Below are positions 26,401 through 38,400 of a DNA stretch of 64,000 nucleotides, piece by piece. The stretch's first letter is position 1; each line of letters begins with the position of its first letter. Below the pieces are notes generated by a model. The model was not told where the DNA came from and did no database searches. It worked only from the letters and a program-made list of their open reading frames with translations. The translations under genes and the position numbers were made by a program. This stretch comes from Phoronis australis (lineage: Eukaryota > Phoronida > Phoronidae), in contig NMRA01000452.1 of assembly GCA_002633005.1 (NCBI GenBank), forward strand, positions 1 through 64,000. The letters run 5' to 3'.

Positions 26401-29400
26401 ATTTTGGAGGGGTAAATTAGCCAGCGCCATCTATGTTTTTATCTATAAGTCCAATCAATGGTCTTATTGGGGGTGGACATTATTTTCTATGATAGGGTAT
26501 AAGGTATTGCTGATATAAGGTCATTATATTATGCTCTGGCATTATGACATCATCGTGTGTTTAGGACGGCGGTTGGAATGACCAAACCTGCGAACTCTTG
26601 GGTCTGGCCTATGTGTGCAAGGCGAAGAAGGGGGCCATTATGTCAACAACGATGCCACCTATGGACAAAGGCTGTCCTCCGGTAACTTTTTACGCCATTC
26701 AACCTCACCGTCTATTTATTCTATAGGGTTCTCCATTTCCATGGTTCCCAACAATTTCGAAAATCTGGAAAGTGACATCTGGTAATTTAAAATGTTGATT
26801 GCATAGTTTCCATGCATGGAAGACTAATGAAAAGTAGGTTGAAATAAATGGGAATTTTTATTCTTAGAATTGACTTATTTTAACCTGATATGCTGTATGA
26901 ATATGGGGGTTAACTGTTTCATAGTTAAAGCTATTAATTTGTTGACGGTAAAACTTGTTTTGGAAGTTTATAACATTTGGGACACAGAAATTCAAGCCAA
27001 ATTGACTTCTTGATTCTGAATTTTGGCATTAACAAAGTCTGACATTAAGTCATAAACAATAGCTGCCAATGCAAAATTCTACTTTCTCATAATTCATGAA
27101 TTTCGATGGCCAATATTGCAAGCTTTTAATCTTTGGTACAAACTTCAACCTTGAGCAAAATACTTAATTTTTCTTTGTCCCAAACTGGAGAATATTTACC
27201 ATTATAATTTCTGTAACTCCAATCAGAGTAATTGTTATATTACTTTCAGGGCACAATGGGATATATGTGGTCTTGCTTTCGATTTAGTGATGACAAAAAG
27301 TCTTGGAAGGATGCCGAGGCAGACTGTGCCAGTCGCCGTGGAAACTTGGCCACAATTCAGGATAGGTGGGTGACATGACATACTGCTGAGTCTAGTTTCA
27401 TTTGGGAGTCATTATTTGTATTTTTTTCTTCCGTGCGCCTGACTGAATGTGAAAAATAGAATATCTGGTGCTGTTGTGGACGTGCGTTACCAGCATATCT
27501 GATAAATGAAAGACTTGTTCAGCTAAAGCACTCGCTTGTTGTGCCACAGTATGAGGTGGGTGCGTGGTTTGTTCACACTGTCAGGTGGGTGCGTGGTTTG
27601 TTCACACTGTCAGGTGGGTGTGTGGTTTGTTCACACTGTCAGGTGGGTGTGTGGTTTGTTCACACTGTCAAGTGGGTGTGTGGTTTGTTCACACAGTCAG
27701 GTGGGTGCGTGGTTTGTTCACACTGTGAGGTGGGTGCGTGGTTTGTTCACACTGTCAGGTGGGTGCATTGGGCTGTTCACGCAGTCAGGTGGGTGTGGTT
27801 TGTCCACACAGTCACTCTCAGCATGCAGATAAAGAAGAATTTGTAGCAAGTCTTCAAACTTAGTTCAAACGTTTGAGGTTTGAAGAGAGTTGAAGAGCAT
27901 TGTGTTGTTTCTAGAAGGTCATCTTGTGGCAGTGAGGCTTAACTGGCGTTAAATATTCCTGGAACATGTGTTTTTGTCCGATGTCTGCACTTCGTTTGGA
28001 AAGAGTTCTTAAAATGAGAATTGTGCATCAGAGGGGAAAATTCATTTTCTGCTCTGAAGACAATTTGCTTTACTGTCAATCAAGGGACCATGCAATCCCT
28101 TGTTCACCATTGTATCAGGAGTTACTCATTCTGTCATGAAAGTTCCCTGTTGTCACACCACAATCCTCCATTGTGTCATTATGGGCCCTCATAACTATTA
28201 TTAAAATCTCTTGGTCTATTTACACCTACCTCTTGTCTATTTACACTCAGTCTGTCACAATTTTTCGGTCGGTCTATTCTCCGACCATCGTCGGGTGTTC
28301 CTGTGTTCTTAGAAGAACGAGCACGGATCTGTAGTACACTCATGGTGTGATTTTTTGTCCGAGGCAGGATTTGACGCCACGACTTCTGAAACTGCACTCA
28401 GGTAATTCGAGTCCAGCACCTTAACCACTACAGCACGGAGTGACAGAGTGTAAGTAGATAAGAGGTCGGTGTAAATAGACCAAGAGATTTTAATAATAGT
28501 TATAACACACCACCACCTCAGAGGGGTTTTAGAAAGTCATTATAGGCCCTCATTGTGCCACGTAAGTCAATCCCCATTGTGTCGTTATAGTTCCTCATTG
28601 TAACCCGACAGTGTCCCACTGTGTCATTGTTTTTCCTGGTGTCCTGATAGTCACCCCATTGTGTCATTATAGTCCCTCCTTTTGTCCTGACAGTCCCTTA
28701 TTGTGTCCTGACAGTCTCCCCAATGTGTCATTATAGTCCCCTGTTGCATCATAATAGTCCCTCATTGTGTCCTGACTGTTTCCCCATTACCCATTGTGTC
28801 ATAGTCCCTCATTGTGTCCTGACTGTTTCCCCATTACCCATTGTGTCATAGTCCCTCATTGTGTCCTGACTGTTTCCCCATTACCCATTGTGTCATAGTC
28901 TCTCATTGTGTCCTGACAGTCCCCCATTGTCATCACTCCCATGTGCAACTGACTGTCCTACTTATTTTCAGGTTCACACAAGCACTGATCAGCAGTCAGG
29001 TGGGTCAGAGAGGAGAGAGCATTTGGCTTGGTCTCCACCAGGTGGCAGGCACGCAGTACATCTGGTCCAGTGGTCATTATATCAAGTACACAATGTGGAG
29101 CTTCCGTCATACTGGTGAGGCTTGTGGGTTGTGGCTCCTTCTTATGTTGTGACTGAGACGCACATCTCTGTTTTAAATGGACCAATAGATTTTACTGTTG
29201 TTTGACACAGTCTGATGTTTTCATGGATGTTCTGACAAAAGTGAAAACGGAATAGTTATTTAATTTTCTAAATCTCATCAAGTTTGAAGAAAACATGAAC
29301 ATTCAATTATGACAATTTGAAATATAATGGTTGGACTGATACGAATAGAAAATTAGCTTTGATTATGTCTGATTCTGTGACTTTTCTGAGAATACGTTTG

Positions 29401-32400
29401 TTGTAAACAAGATCATAAACAAGACATATTCAACAAGTAAGCGATAACTTTGCTTCGACATCAATTGTCGTTAAAATCTTCATCACACAGCTGTATCATA
29501 ACTGTGTCAAGAATGCATCAGGTCACATCAATATTTTTTTTTTAATTTTTGAATGTTTGAATGTGATTAGCTTCTCACCATGAGATTCCTGTTGTCACAG
29601 GTAATGAGAAAGACAAGTGTGTTGCCATGGAGACAGACCGGCTGGCAGGGCTGTGGTCGGACTATGACTGCGGAGAGACAAAACAGTATGTGTGTCAAGA
29701 GCCACGAGAGAATTACACCTGGCCGACGCCTGCCACCACGCCTTCGCTTCCGCCCTATAGATGTCACCCCAGTTGGACAGAGGTTGGCGATAAGTGCTAC
29801 AATGTAAGTTAATTGCAAATTATTTACTTATGAACCTGAGTCTTGAAACTAACAGATGCATTTTGCCCAATTTGTCTGTCTAAAAATGCAAATACAATGA
29901 GGCTATTTCCACTCGTAAACTCTGTCTCATGATATTCCTTACCATGACAGGATTCCATTCTTAACTAGAAGAGAGAAAACATCAGCGACTCAAGAAAACG
30001 CTTCTTAATTTATTTGGGATGGCCAACCGTTATAGCGAATTTGAAAATGGCGCATGTACCCATTGCCCAGTTGTTATTTAAGTTACATTGAGCAACAATT
30101 CAATATGATATGAGCATTGCAATATGCAACATTTTAAACTCTGGTAATCAAATGGGTGTTACTCAAAGTTAATGCTCATTTTAGACCCCTCCATGATTGT
30201 TAAATTAGTTCCAGTTAACAGAAAATTCAGAGTGTATTCTGTTCAATGCCAATATGACATCTGTTGGTGGTCTTTACGCGCCATCTGTTGGTGACCTTTA
30301 TACGCCATTTGTTGGTGACCGTTACATGCCATTTGTTGGTCACAGGGAATGAATAATGCCTTCAAATGTGAAAATATTGTTTCTGATGGTGCAAACTTTC
30401 AGTCTACGCTTATGCTCTAAATTTCAGCTATTGGTTGAGGACGATCTTTTGGTTGTAGAAAGGCAGCCACACAGTGTAGAAGATAGTTTAATTGCATTAA
30501 AGATTCGGCATTCACGATGTCATTTATAGAGGCCAACAGAAGGCGTGTTTATTTATGAAGACTGACCTACTGATTTTGTAATTATTTACTGCAATGCATA
30601 TTTATTTAATTGATTATTTGTCATGAAGCTTGGAGAAATTGACTTGTCTTTTGTTAGTTTTATGCAGTTTCTGTTTCTTTGGTTTTAGGGCTTCACTTAC
30701 TACGCACACAAACTCAACTGGTTTGATGCTCGCGACGCATGTCGTGCACTGGGTGGTGAACTAGCCAGCTTCCACAACAAAAGTCACGAAGATCTGGTCA
30801 TCCAAAAGGAAATTGGGTACTGGAAAATTTTCCTGTTTTGGATAAAAGATCCCTATTGATCTAGTCGATGTGAATTTAGCATATTTTGTACATATTTATT
30901 GTTTCCATTCAATCCAAAATTTGAACGCATAAATTAACATATAAATCCCAATTTTTCAGCATAAAATTTTCTGCTCTGTCTTTAAATGCCCTTTCTAATT
31001 TAAAGGTAAACAGCCTGTCAACAAGCTGACATTATTTCCTTTAACTGAGTAAGAGATACAGCTGTCTTCGCTCAGATGTTAAACTCCTCACTTGAAGCTC
31101 TACACTGTGCTAATCAAGCCAAAATCGCAAACCTTATGAATCATTTGAGCATTGTTCCTCCCCCAAAACCACCATTGATAAATATGGGACTGCAGGGGGC
31201 TTTCATATTTTTTTAATTCACTGTCTTTCAGTAATAAATTAAAGAAATTGCTAGGTTTGTATTTGGTGTTAGTGGTTTAGTTTGCGTTGCGTTCTACTGT
31301 ATGTGTGCTTATCTCTATTCAGGTATTCCTATTGGGACCGTGTCTGGATTGGATTAAGCAAACATGGCTCAGACAGGAAGTGTAAGTGTAGGGGGCGCTG
31401 GTGTCTCTGTAGTATATGCTGATTGTAGAGATCTAAGTAAGACAACATAGGGGGAGCTGTGTGTGTTACACAATGTAGGGTACATTAGTCACTATTAGGC
31501 TGTGTATCAACTGATTGTAGAGATGTTGTAAGACAACATAGGGGGAGCTGTGTGTGTGTGTTACACAGTGTAGGGTACGTTGGTCACTGTGAGGTTGTGT
31601 ATCAACTGATTGTAGAGATGTTAGTAAGACAACAAAGGGGGAGCTGTACTGATCAGATTTAGCAAGGAGAGTAGAGTATTACAAAGTCAAAGGATTTTAC
31701 CCAACGTTGAAAGATTTTGCTTTATTTTTCACAAAAAAAATCCAGAATTAAGAGAGACATTGGAGTGTTCACATTGTTTTCGTGTCTCTAATTTTCCCCG
31801 TTGGAGACGTACTCGATCACTATGATGTGTCACAGTTCAAAAATGGAATAAACAATTTCATTTATGACATGCGATTAACGTCATTTGTATCATGGAATAC
31901 CTCCACTTTATTATTAAATCGCTGCTCACACAAAGTAAAGGTTTTTTGCCACCCAGAGAAAATTGTCAGCGAGAACCTGGCAATGCTTGGTGTGACGGTT
32001 GATTGACAGTTAACTGATTCTGAGTAAACACCAAATTGTTGCAGGCACATTGACTCGTAGTGAGCTCATACCTTCCTTCTGGATCACTTGACCATTGAAT
32101 GCTACTAGGACTTGTTGGTCTGTCTCCAGTCTAGAGTAGAAGTTTGGCTCAGATGACTAGAAATGAATGTTGACCCAGCGTGGTGATTCATCTTGATGCA
32201 GATCTTAGTTTATGTAAGATTTATGTTGAATATGAAATAATGAATATCGTAAACTAATAGAAATGACCACCGTATGGTCTAGAGACTGCGTATCTTTGTT
32301 TTAAAAATAATGTATCCTCGGTCTGTGGGTTGTCGTGAACACACGATGGATTCCTTCGCCTCATTCCTGTTCTAGCCTACACATGGACGGATGGATCACC

Positions 32401-35400
32401 GTTTGACTATGCCAACTGGGACACGGACCAACCAGACGACCACAACGGGATGGAAGAGTGTGTGGAGTTTAACGAAAAGGCCCGCAGGTGGCGTGATAAG
32501 AACTGTTACGTGGCCATGAACTATGTGTGTCAGATCGACCTCGGGAAAGCGCCGCTTAGTACTCCAAAGCCAGCTACAACTCCTAGTTAGTATCATCCAT
32601 ACACGTTAGTAATAAGATATTGCAGATTTTGCTAAATGATAACCTTCAGTGGGTAAGCTTATCAATTGAAATTTGGATATTTCAGTACAGATAACAACAT
32701 TTTGTTATGGGAGGAGACTGGTTTCTCAGTGTTGTCATTGTGACGAAGACTAAGCTTTGTTGAAGAGGAGTCGCATCAAAAATGAATAGAATTTTTGTTC
32801 TAGTGACCACAATGGTTCATAATCAGTCTACATCTGTAGTAAGAGCCATGAAGATGTCCATGTTTGCATTAAGTTCTTGTTGATTGGTCGTTTTGTTTGT
32901 GAGCTTCTTTGTGTATGAATGGGAGCCTTGGTGGTCACGTAATTTAACTAATTTACAACTTTCATGGCCTATAGTTTTGTCTTCCACCTCGCGCAATTAA
33001 GCTGTGCATCAATCATACATACATGTAAACCTGAGACTGAATTTAATGTGCACACTAAATTGCATTTGCAGGTCCCAACTGTCGTGATGAGAACAAATAT
33101 TGCGGTGACTGGGCAAGGAAGGGAGAGTGTGAGAAGAACCCTGGCTACATGCTGCTCAAGTGTAAAAAGTCTTGTGGCAAGTGTGGTGGAGGTAGTGATT
33201 GGGTTTCTTTTATGTATAAACTAAACCCGGGGGGTACGGAACTACTTTTGACAGCGGATGTAGCTGGAAAGTTTTGATATCTCTCCCCCCCCCCCGTCAC
33301 CCCCTCCACCCCAATTTAGAGAGAGGGAGCAGTTATCTTGTACAAATTTTTGCACTTCTTTAGTAAACTTGGTTGCAAAAAAGGCAGACACTCAACATTC
33401 AGGTTTTTGACAATACTGTGAATGCATCGCTCGAAAAGTTTGGATTTGGAGGTCAGTGCGGCAAATTCATTTAGAGATGAAGCGCGAATGCTAATTTTCA
33501 TCAAAATGTGCCATCTACTTTTAAGTCATCACAAGTAGAATATGTTAGTTTCACTGAGGTTTTGCAGAATTTTGTAATCGAGTTGTTTTTTTTTTTTGAT
33601 CTCCATTGAATTTCGTAAACCGTTCTTTTAGTAAAGTAGTCTGGGTGGTCGGGTGGTTTCGTTCATGAGTCAATGCTCAGTGATGTTCGTTTACCCAGCA
33701 TTGTGAATCGCTTTCAGCTCCATCATGTAATAATGAGATAGGTTGGTACAACCATACCTACTTCTGTTACTATGTGTCTCCTAACTACGGCACTAACTCT
33801 CGACTCACATGGACCCAGGCCAGACAGTGGTGTATGGACAATGGTGGTGACTTGGCTAGTATACACTCGGCTGAACAGAACAACTTCCTCACTTCTCTGG
33901 TACGTGGTCCTCCTGGTGCAAATAGAGTGGTAGAGTGCTGGGGAAATAAAAATCTTGTAGCTTCGGCACAGTTCACCTGAAAACTAAATGAGCTTTTTGC
34001 TCTGAATTCATGCAGTTTTTTTCATTAGGACATTAACGTCACCTTTTAAAAATTTAAAAGTGGAGTATACTATGCGTTTGATGTTTTTGAATTAATGTAA
34101 TGTATATCATTAAGACTTCTACCTTTGTCAAAGTTATTGTGTCAGAAAACAGCAAGTGGAGGATAATCTGCTTTGTTCTGAAATTATGCAGATTTGCAAG
34201 GAGGTGATTTTGTCAATTTTTATCTGTAGCAGCGTTTCTGATAGGTTGATGACATCCCCAAAGTTAACCTGTTTTCCAACAGGGGTCACAGCTATTAGTT
34301 CCAATCTTCACCCCTTTTCTGTTAACTGCTGTCAAGTATCCATTAAAGCTTTGTTATCTGTCATTATCAAGTCATATTATTGCTTTCCCTCTTAGTGTTT
34401 AGATGTCCAGAAAACCAAAATCAAAAAATAATTAAGCCACCAACCCCTTCAAAATCAGGCTCAGAATGTCCTTACAGAAGGTTGCATTAGCTGATGGCTA
34501 AAATTGATGTTAATGTGATTTGAACAATATAGTTGATGTATCCCTTTTTTATCATTTTTAGTTGGTTTTGAGTTGTTTGGATTCGAAACCAGAGAAGATT
34601 TTTTGCATTTTTGGAGTTTCGAATTTTTTCAAGTAACACGATTGTCTATTTTTGATTGTCAAAATAAACTTTGACAGAATGGATGGTCTTTCAAACGTGA
34701 CTTTTCTTTGCAGAGTGTCTCTGCGATTACTGTTAGGGAATGCAAGGTCACGACTGCTTTCGGGAATATTTTCCACCCGTATCACAGCTTATGATTTGTT
34801 TCTGTGCATCGTATATAAAAAGTTTGGTTTAATTAACGAGTTTAAGTCCAGTCTGATAGGTTTTATTAGCATATTTCTTGATTTTGCGCCAACTTTTATC
34901 AGTAAATAGAAAGTGAATTGTGCAAATGTTTGCAGCTTTATTTTAATAAATTAAAATTTGTTCCCAGCTTGGAAAGACGCTGACCCAGCTGACCCAGTGG
35001 ATTGGTCTTAGTGAACTTAGCTACGATGGCTACCGCTGGTCAGATGGCTCACCACTCAACTACAGGAACTGGGCTCCACATGAACCCAACAAAGAGTTTG
35101 GGGGCCAGAAGTGTGGCGCCCTCTACACTTATAATGGTGAGTTGACAAAATTTACCAAAGATTCTGTTTTCTCTCATAATATTAGTTGCCGCTGCAGTGT
35201 CGATTTCTTTTTTAATTTCAAATTGGCACTCTGATTTCATTGACTAATTGTGGTCATTGTGTGCCTTGGAGTAAAAAGTTCGTCTAAAACTATTTTGCCT
35301 CCAAAGTTATCACTTGACTTGTGCGAGTGGTTATTTCAGATAAATATGCTTTAACTTGAGTTGTCACCTGATTATGTTCATTTTTATTTAAGCCATGCTC

Positions 35401-38400
35401 AGCTCACGCTCTTCATATTGTATTTGCTGCAGTAAAATTTCCTCAAATTTGAACAGAAAAGTGTCACTGGATTGTTAAAATGATTTTAAAAATTTCATCA
35501 TTTTTGTTTCTAACAGCAGTACTACGTAAACTGTGCAAATAATGAAGTAAAGTGTCTGTCTTATTTTTTCTCGTGTCTCTTGTGGCAACTTGCCATGGTC
35601 ATTCAGTCAGTGTTCTTTCACAGGCGGCTGGAAGGATGAAAACTGCGGTGAAAAGATGGGCTTTATGTGCAAGAGATACGCTGGCACCCCCAGGACGCGC
35701 ACGATGCCAGCCACTACGCCAATGCCAGGCTTCTGTCCTCAAGGATTTAAAGCTGCAGGTAATGAACCTTGTCTGGCAGGATGATAGGATGTCTTGCAGT
35801 ATTTATGTTGTGTTTTATGTTGTGGATGCAACACTGTTGAAATGACAGCTTAAAGGTCGTCAGTATTGCTCAGTGCCTGCGAGCACCAATTCTGATCTTC
35901 TAAATTTCCCATACACCTATCCGATGTCAAGAACACTCTACCAACTTTTGAATTAAACAGCTCATTGTTGTCAACCTATGCGCTAAGATTTCTGAACTCT
36001 GTATGTTCATCCTACTAGTTAGTTTTCATTTTATACGCTTCGTGGTTGCTAGGTAAATTAGGAGTGGATTAGTGCTGTTCTCAAACAGGAGATAGAACTA
36101 GGATTTGGTGTTAAGTGGCTGACCATTGATTTGTCCTCAGTAACAGTTGGTTTGCAACTGAAGGAGATTTTCAAATTTATTGAAAGTGATGTTTTTGAGA
36201 AACAATAACCTGACAAAGTTGCCCAGTGCTGTTAAAGTTGATTGCAGTGTTAATGATTAGCAAGAATTTTATTATTTTACAATTTTCATTCGTACACGAA
36301 TGAATTGTCTGTGTTATTTTTGAACGTCACTGTAGTGTTGGCTGTGCATTATCTTCTTAAATGCCAGGTAACAAGTGCTACAAAGTGTTTGGTAAGGACC
36401 CTGACAGGAGGCGCAACTTCACTGATGCCATCAAGAGCTGCCGTTCAATGGGTGTACGTTATGACCTCGCTTCCATCACCAGCCATCAAGAGCAAGGTGA
36501 ATAATAATTAAATGTAATTTTACTTTATGTCTCTTGGTCAACTATTGTACCATTGCCCTTTGGTATATCGAACACTGCTTAATTGGAAATATGGGAGAAA
36601 TGATATCAAGGTCATCAATATTGAAAATTGTCATGTGTTCAACGAAAGACGAGATATGTACTAATTAGACTGAATTAGTGTCAATCTGAATACACTGTGA
36701 ATTGCAAAAGGACTTATGACTGACATACAGTAACAGATTAGTTGAAAGTGGGTAGTGCCTTCTGCAGAGTAGTTAAAAACTGCTTTCACTTTCAATTGAA
36801 GCCTGTACTAAGTGAAAATATTGCAAGTTGTCACTCCACTGATACTTGTGCTTTGTAAACCAGTCCTACATTTCGCCGTGTTTAGCTGGCTCAAAATTAA
36901 ATCGAAATTTTGCCTTTTACTTTCGTATGAATATTGTTCACTGCTGATATTATTCTATTTCCGTTGCCAACAAAAACATCAAAGCCATTAGAGAGGAAGT
37001 TTATTATGTTTGGCCAACCCTAAAATTGTGACTCAAGTTCTCAGCTCAGTTTACCACAATTCAGTATCTATTGAGCATGGTAATGTTTTAAATAAAACAC
37101 AAAGTTCTTTAATTTAGAATTCAACATTGACAGTTAAGCAGTGAAAAGGAGAATCTGGCGAATCTTAAAGATAGTCTGCAACTGATGCTATTTTGTTTGT
37201 TTTCTTTCAGCCACTGTAACTACTATTTTATTTGCCTACGACTTTGAGCCATACATTGGATTTAACGACATGAAGCAGCACAACCAGTTTCGCTGGGTGG
37301 ACAACTCTGATGTCAGCGAGACCTTCTGGGGACATGGGGAGCCCAATGGAGCCTATAAGAGTGGCATTGTAAGTCAATTAGACATTCTAGTGACACAGGT
37401 AACCCAATGGGGCCAGCAGGGCTGACATTGTAAGTGGTTTACACATTCTGGGGACAAATAGAGCCTACGAGATTGGTGCTGTGATTTAGATATTCTGTGG
37501 ACACATGGAGCTTACAAGATTGGTGCTGTGATTTAGGTATTATGGGGACATGAGGAACCCATTGGAGCTTGTAGGAGTGTTGTCTGTGAGTGAGACATGC
37601 TGGGGACACAAGCATATCAGCCTGGTTTTGTTTTTGTTAACATTTACTAACTTTCTTCATGTCTTCTCCAATGTATACTTACTTGTCACAATGTTCTTCA
37701 TGTAGACAGACGTGCTCATGTAGTCGGACATGTTCATGTAGTTGGACGTGCTCATGTAGTCGGACATGCTGTAGTCGGACGTGCTCATGCAGTCGGACTT
37801 GCTCATGCAGTCAGACGTGCTCATGCAGTCGGACGTGCTCATGCAGTCGGACGTGCTCATGCAGTCGGACGTGCTCATTAAGCGAACGTGTATTCATGCT
37901 CTTACAGGATTGCACCGTTCTACAGACAAAGAAGTACAGAGTGGGCAGTTGGGCAGACGTAGAGTGTACTGAGAAGAGAGCATACGTCTGCCAGACTTTT
38001 AAAAGTATGTCAAAATTGTCTAGTTTTGAGTATTATAATTTTATTCTTGTCAGAAAGAGGTTGACAGATTCAAATGAACTAAACCGAAAAAAGAACCTTC
38101 TAATAAGTCAAACTGAGGCAAGTCTGCTCTGTTTGGAGAGAAAGAGGGCGCTACATGTACTTGACTGTAGGTTTGTATATGCATGACCATGTTGACAAAT
38201 CTGTGCAAATCCAAACAAACATCTATATCGGTAAAGGTATACGTTATTTTCTGAAAGTAGAGGGCTATAGAATGCGATTTTTTTTGCTTTCCTCTGATCT
38301 GTCATTAACTGGGTCATATGGCCATGTCTTTTCATAAAATTTGATGTGATATTGATTCTCTTTAGATGAGATTTGATGAGGTTTGATGAGATTTGATGTG

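Noticed and set aside
27536-27846. Long + frames of about 100 codons
   Set aside because: Produced by the stop-free 29-bp repeat; the composition is just the repeat read in shifting frames.
28347-28430. Functional tRNA gene
   Set aside because: The acceptor and anticodon stems do not pair and the B box is degraded; it is part of a repeated element.
37657-37878. Minus-strand frame of repeated Met-Ser-Thr-Ser-Asp-Cys
   Set aside because: It is the reverse reading of the 18-bp minisatellite with no domain or splice context.
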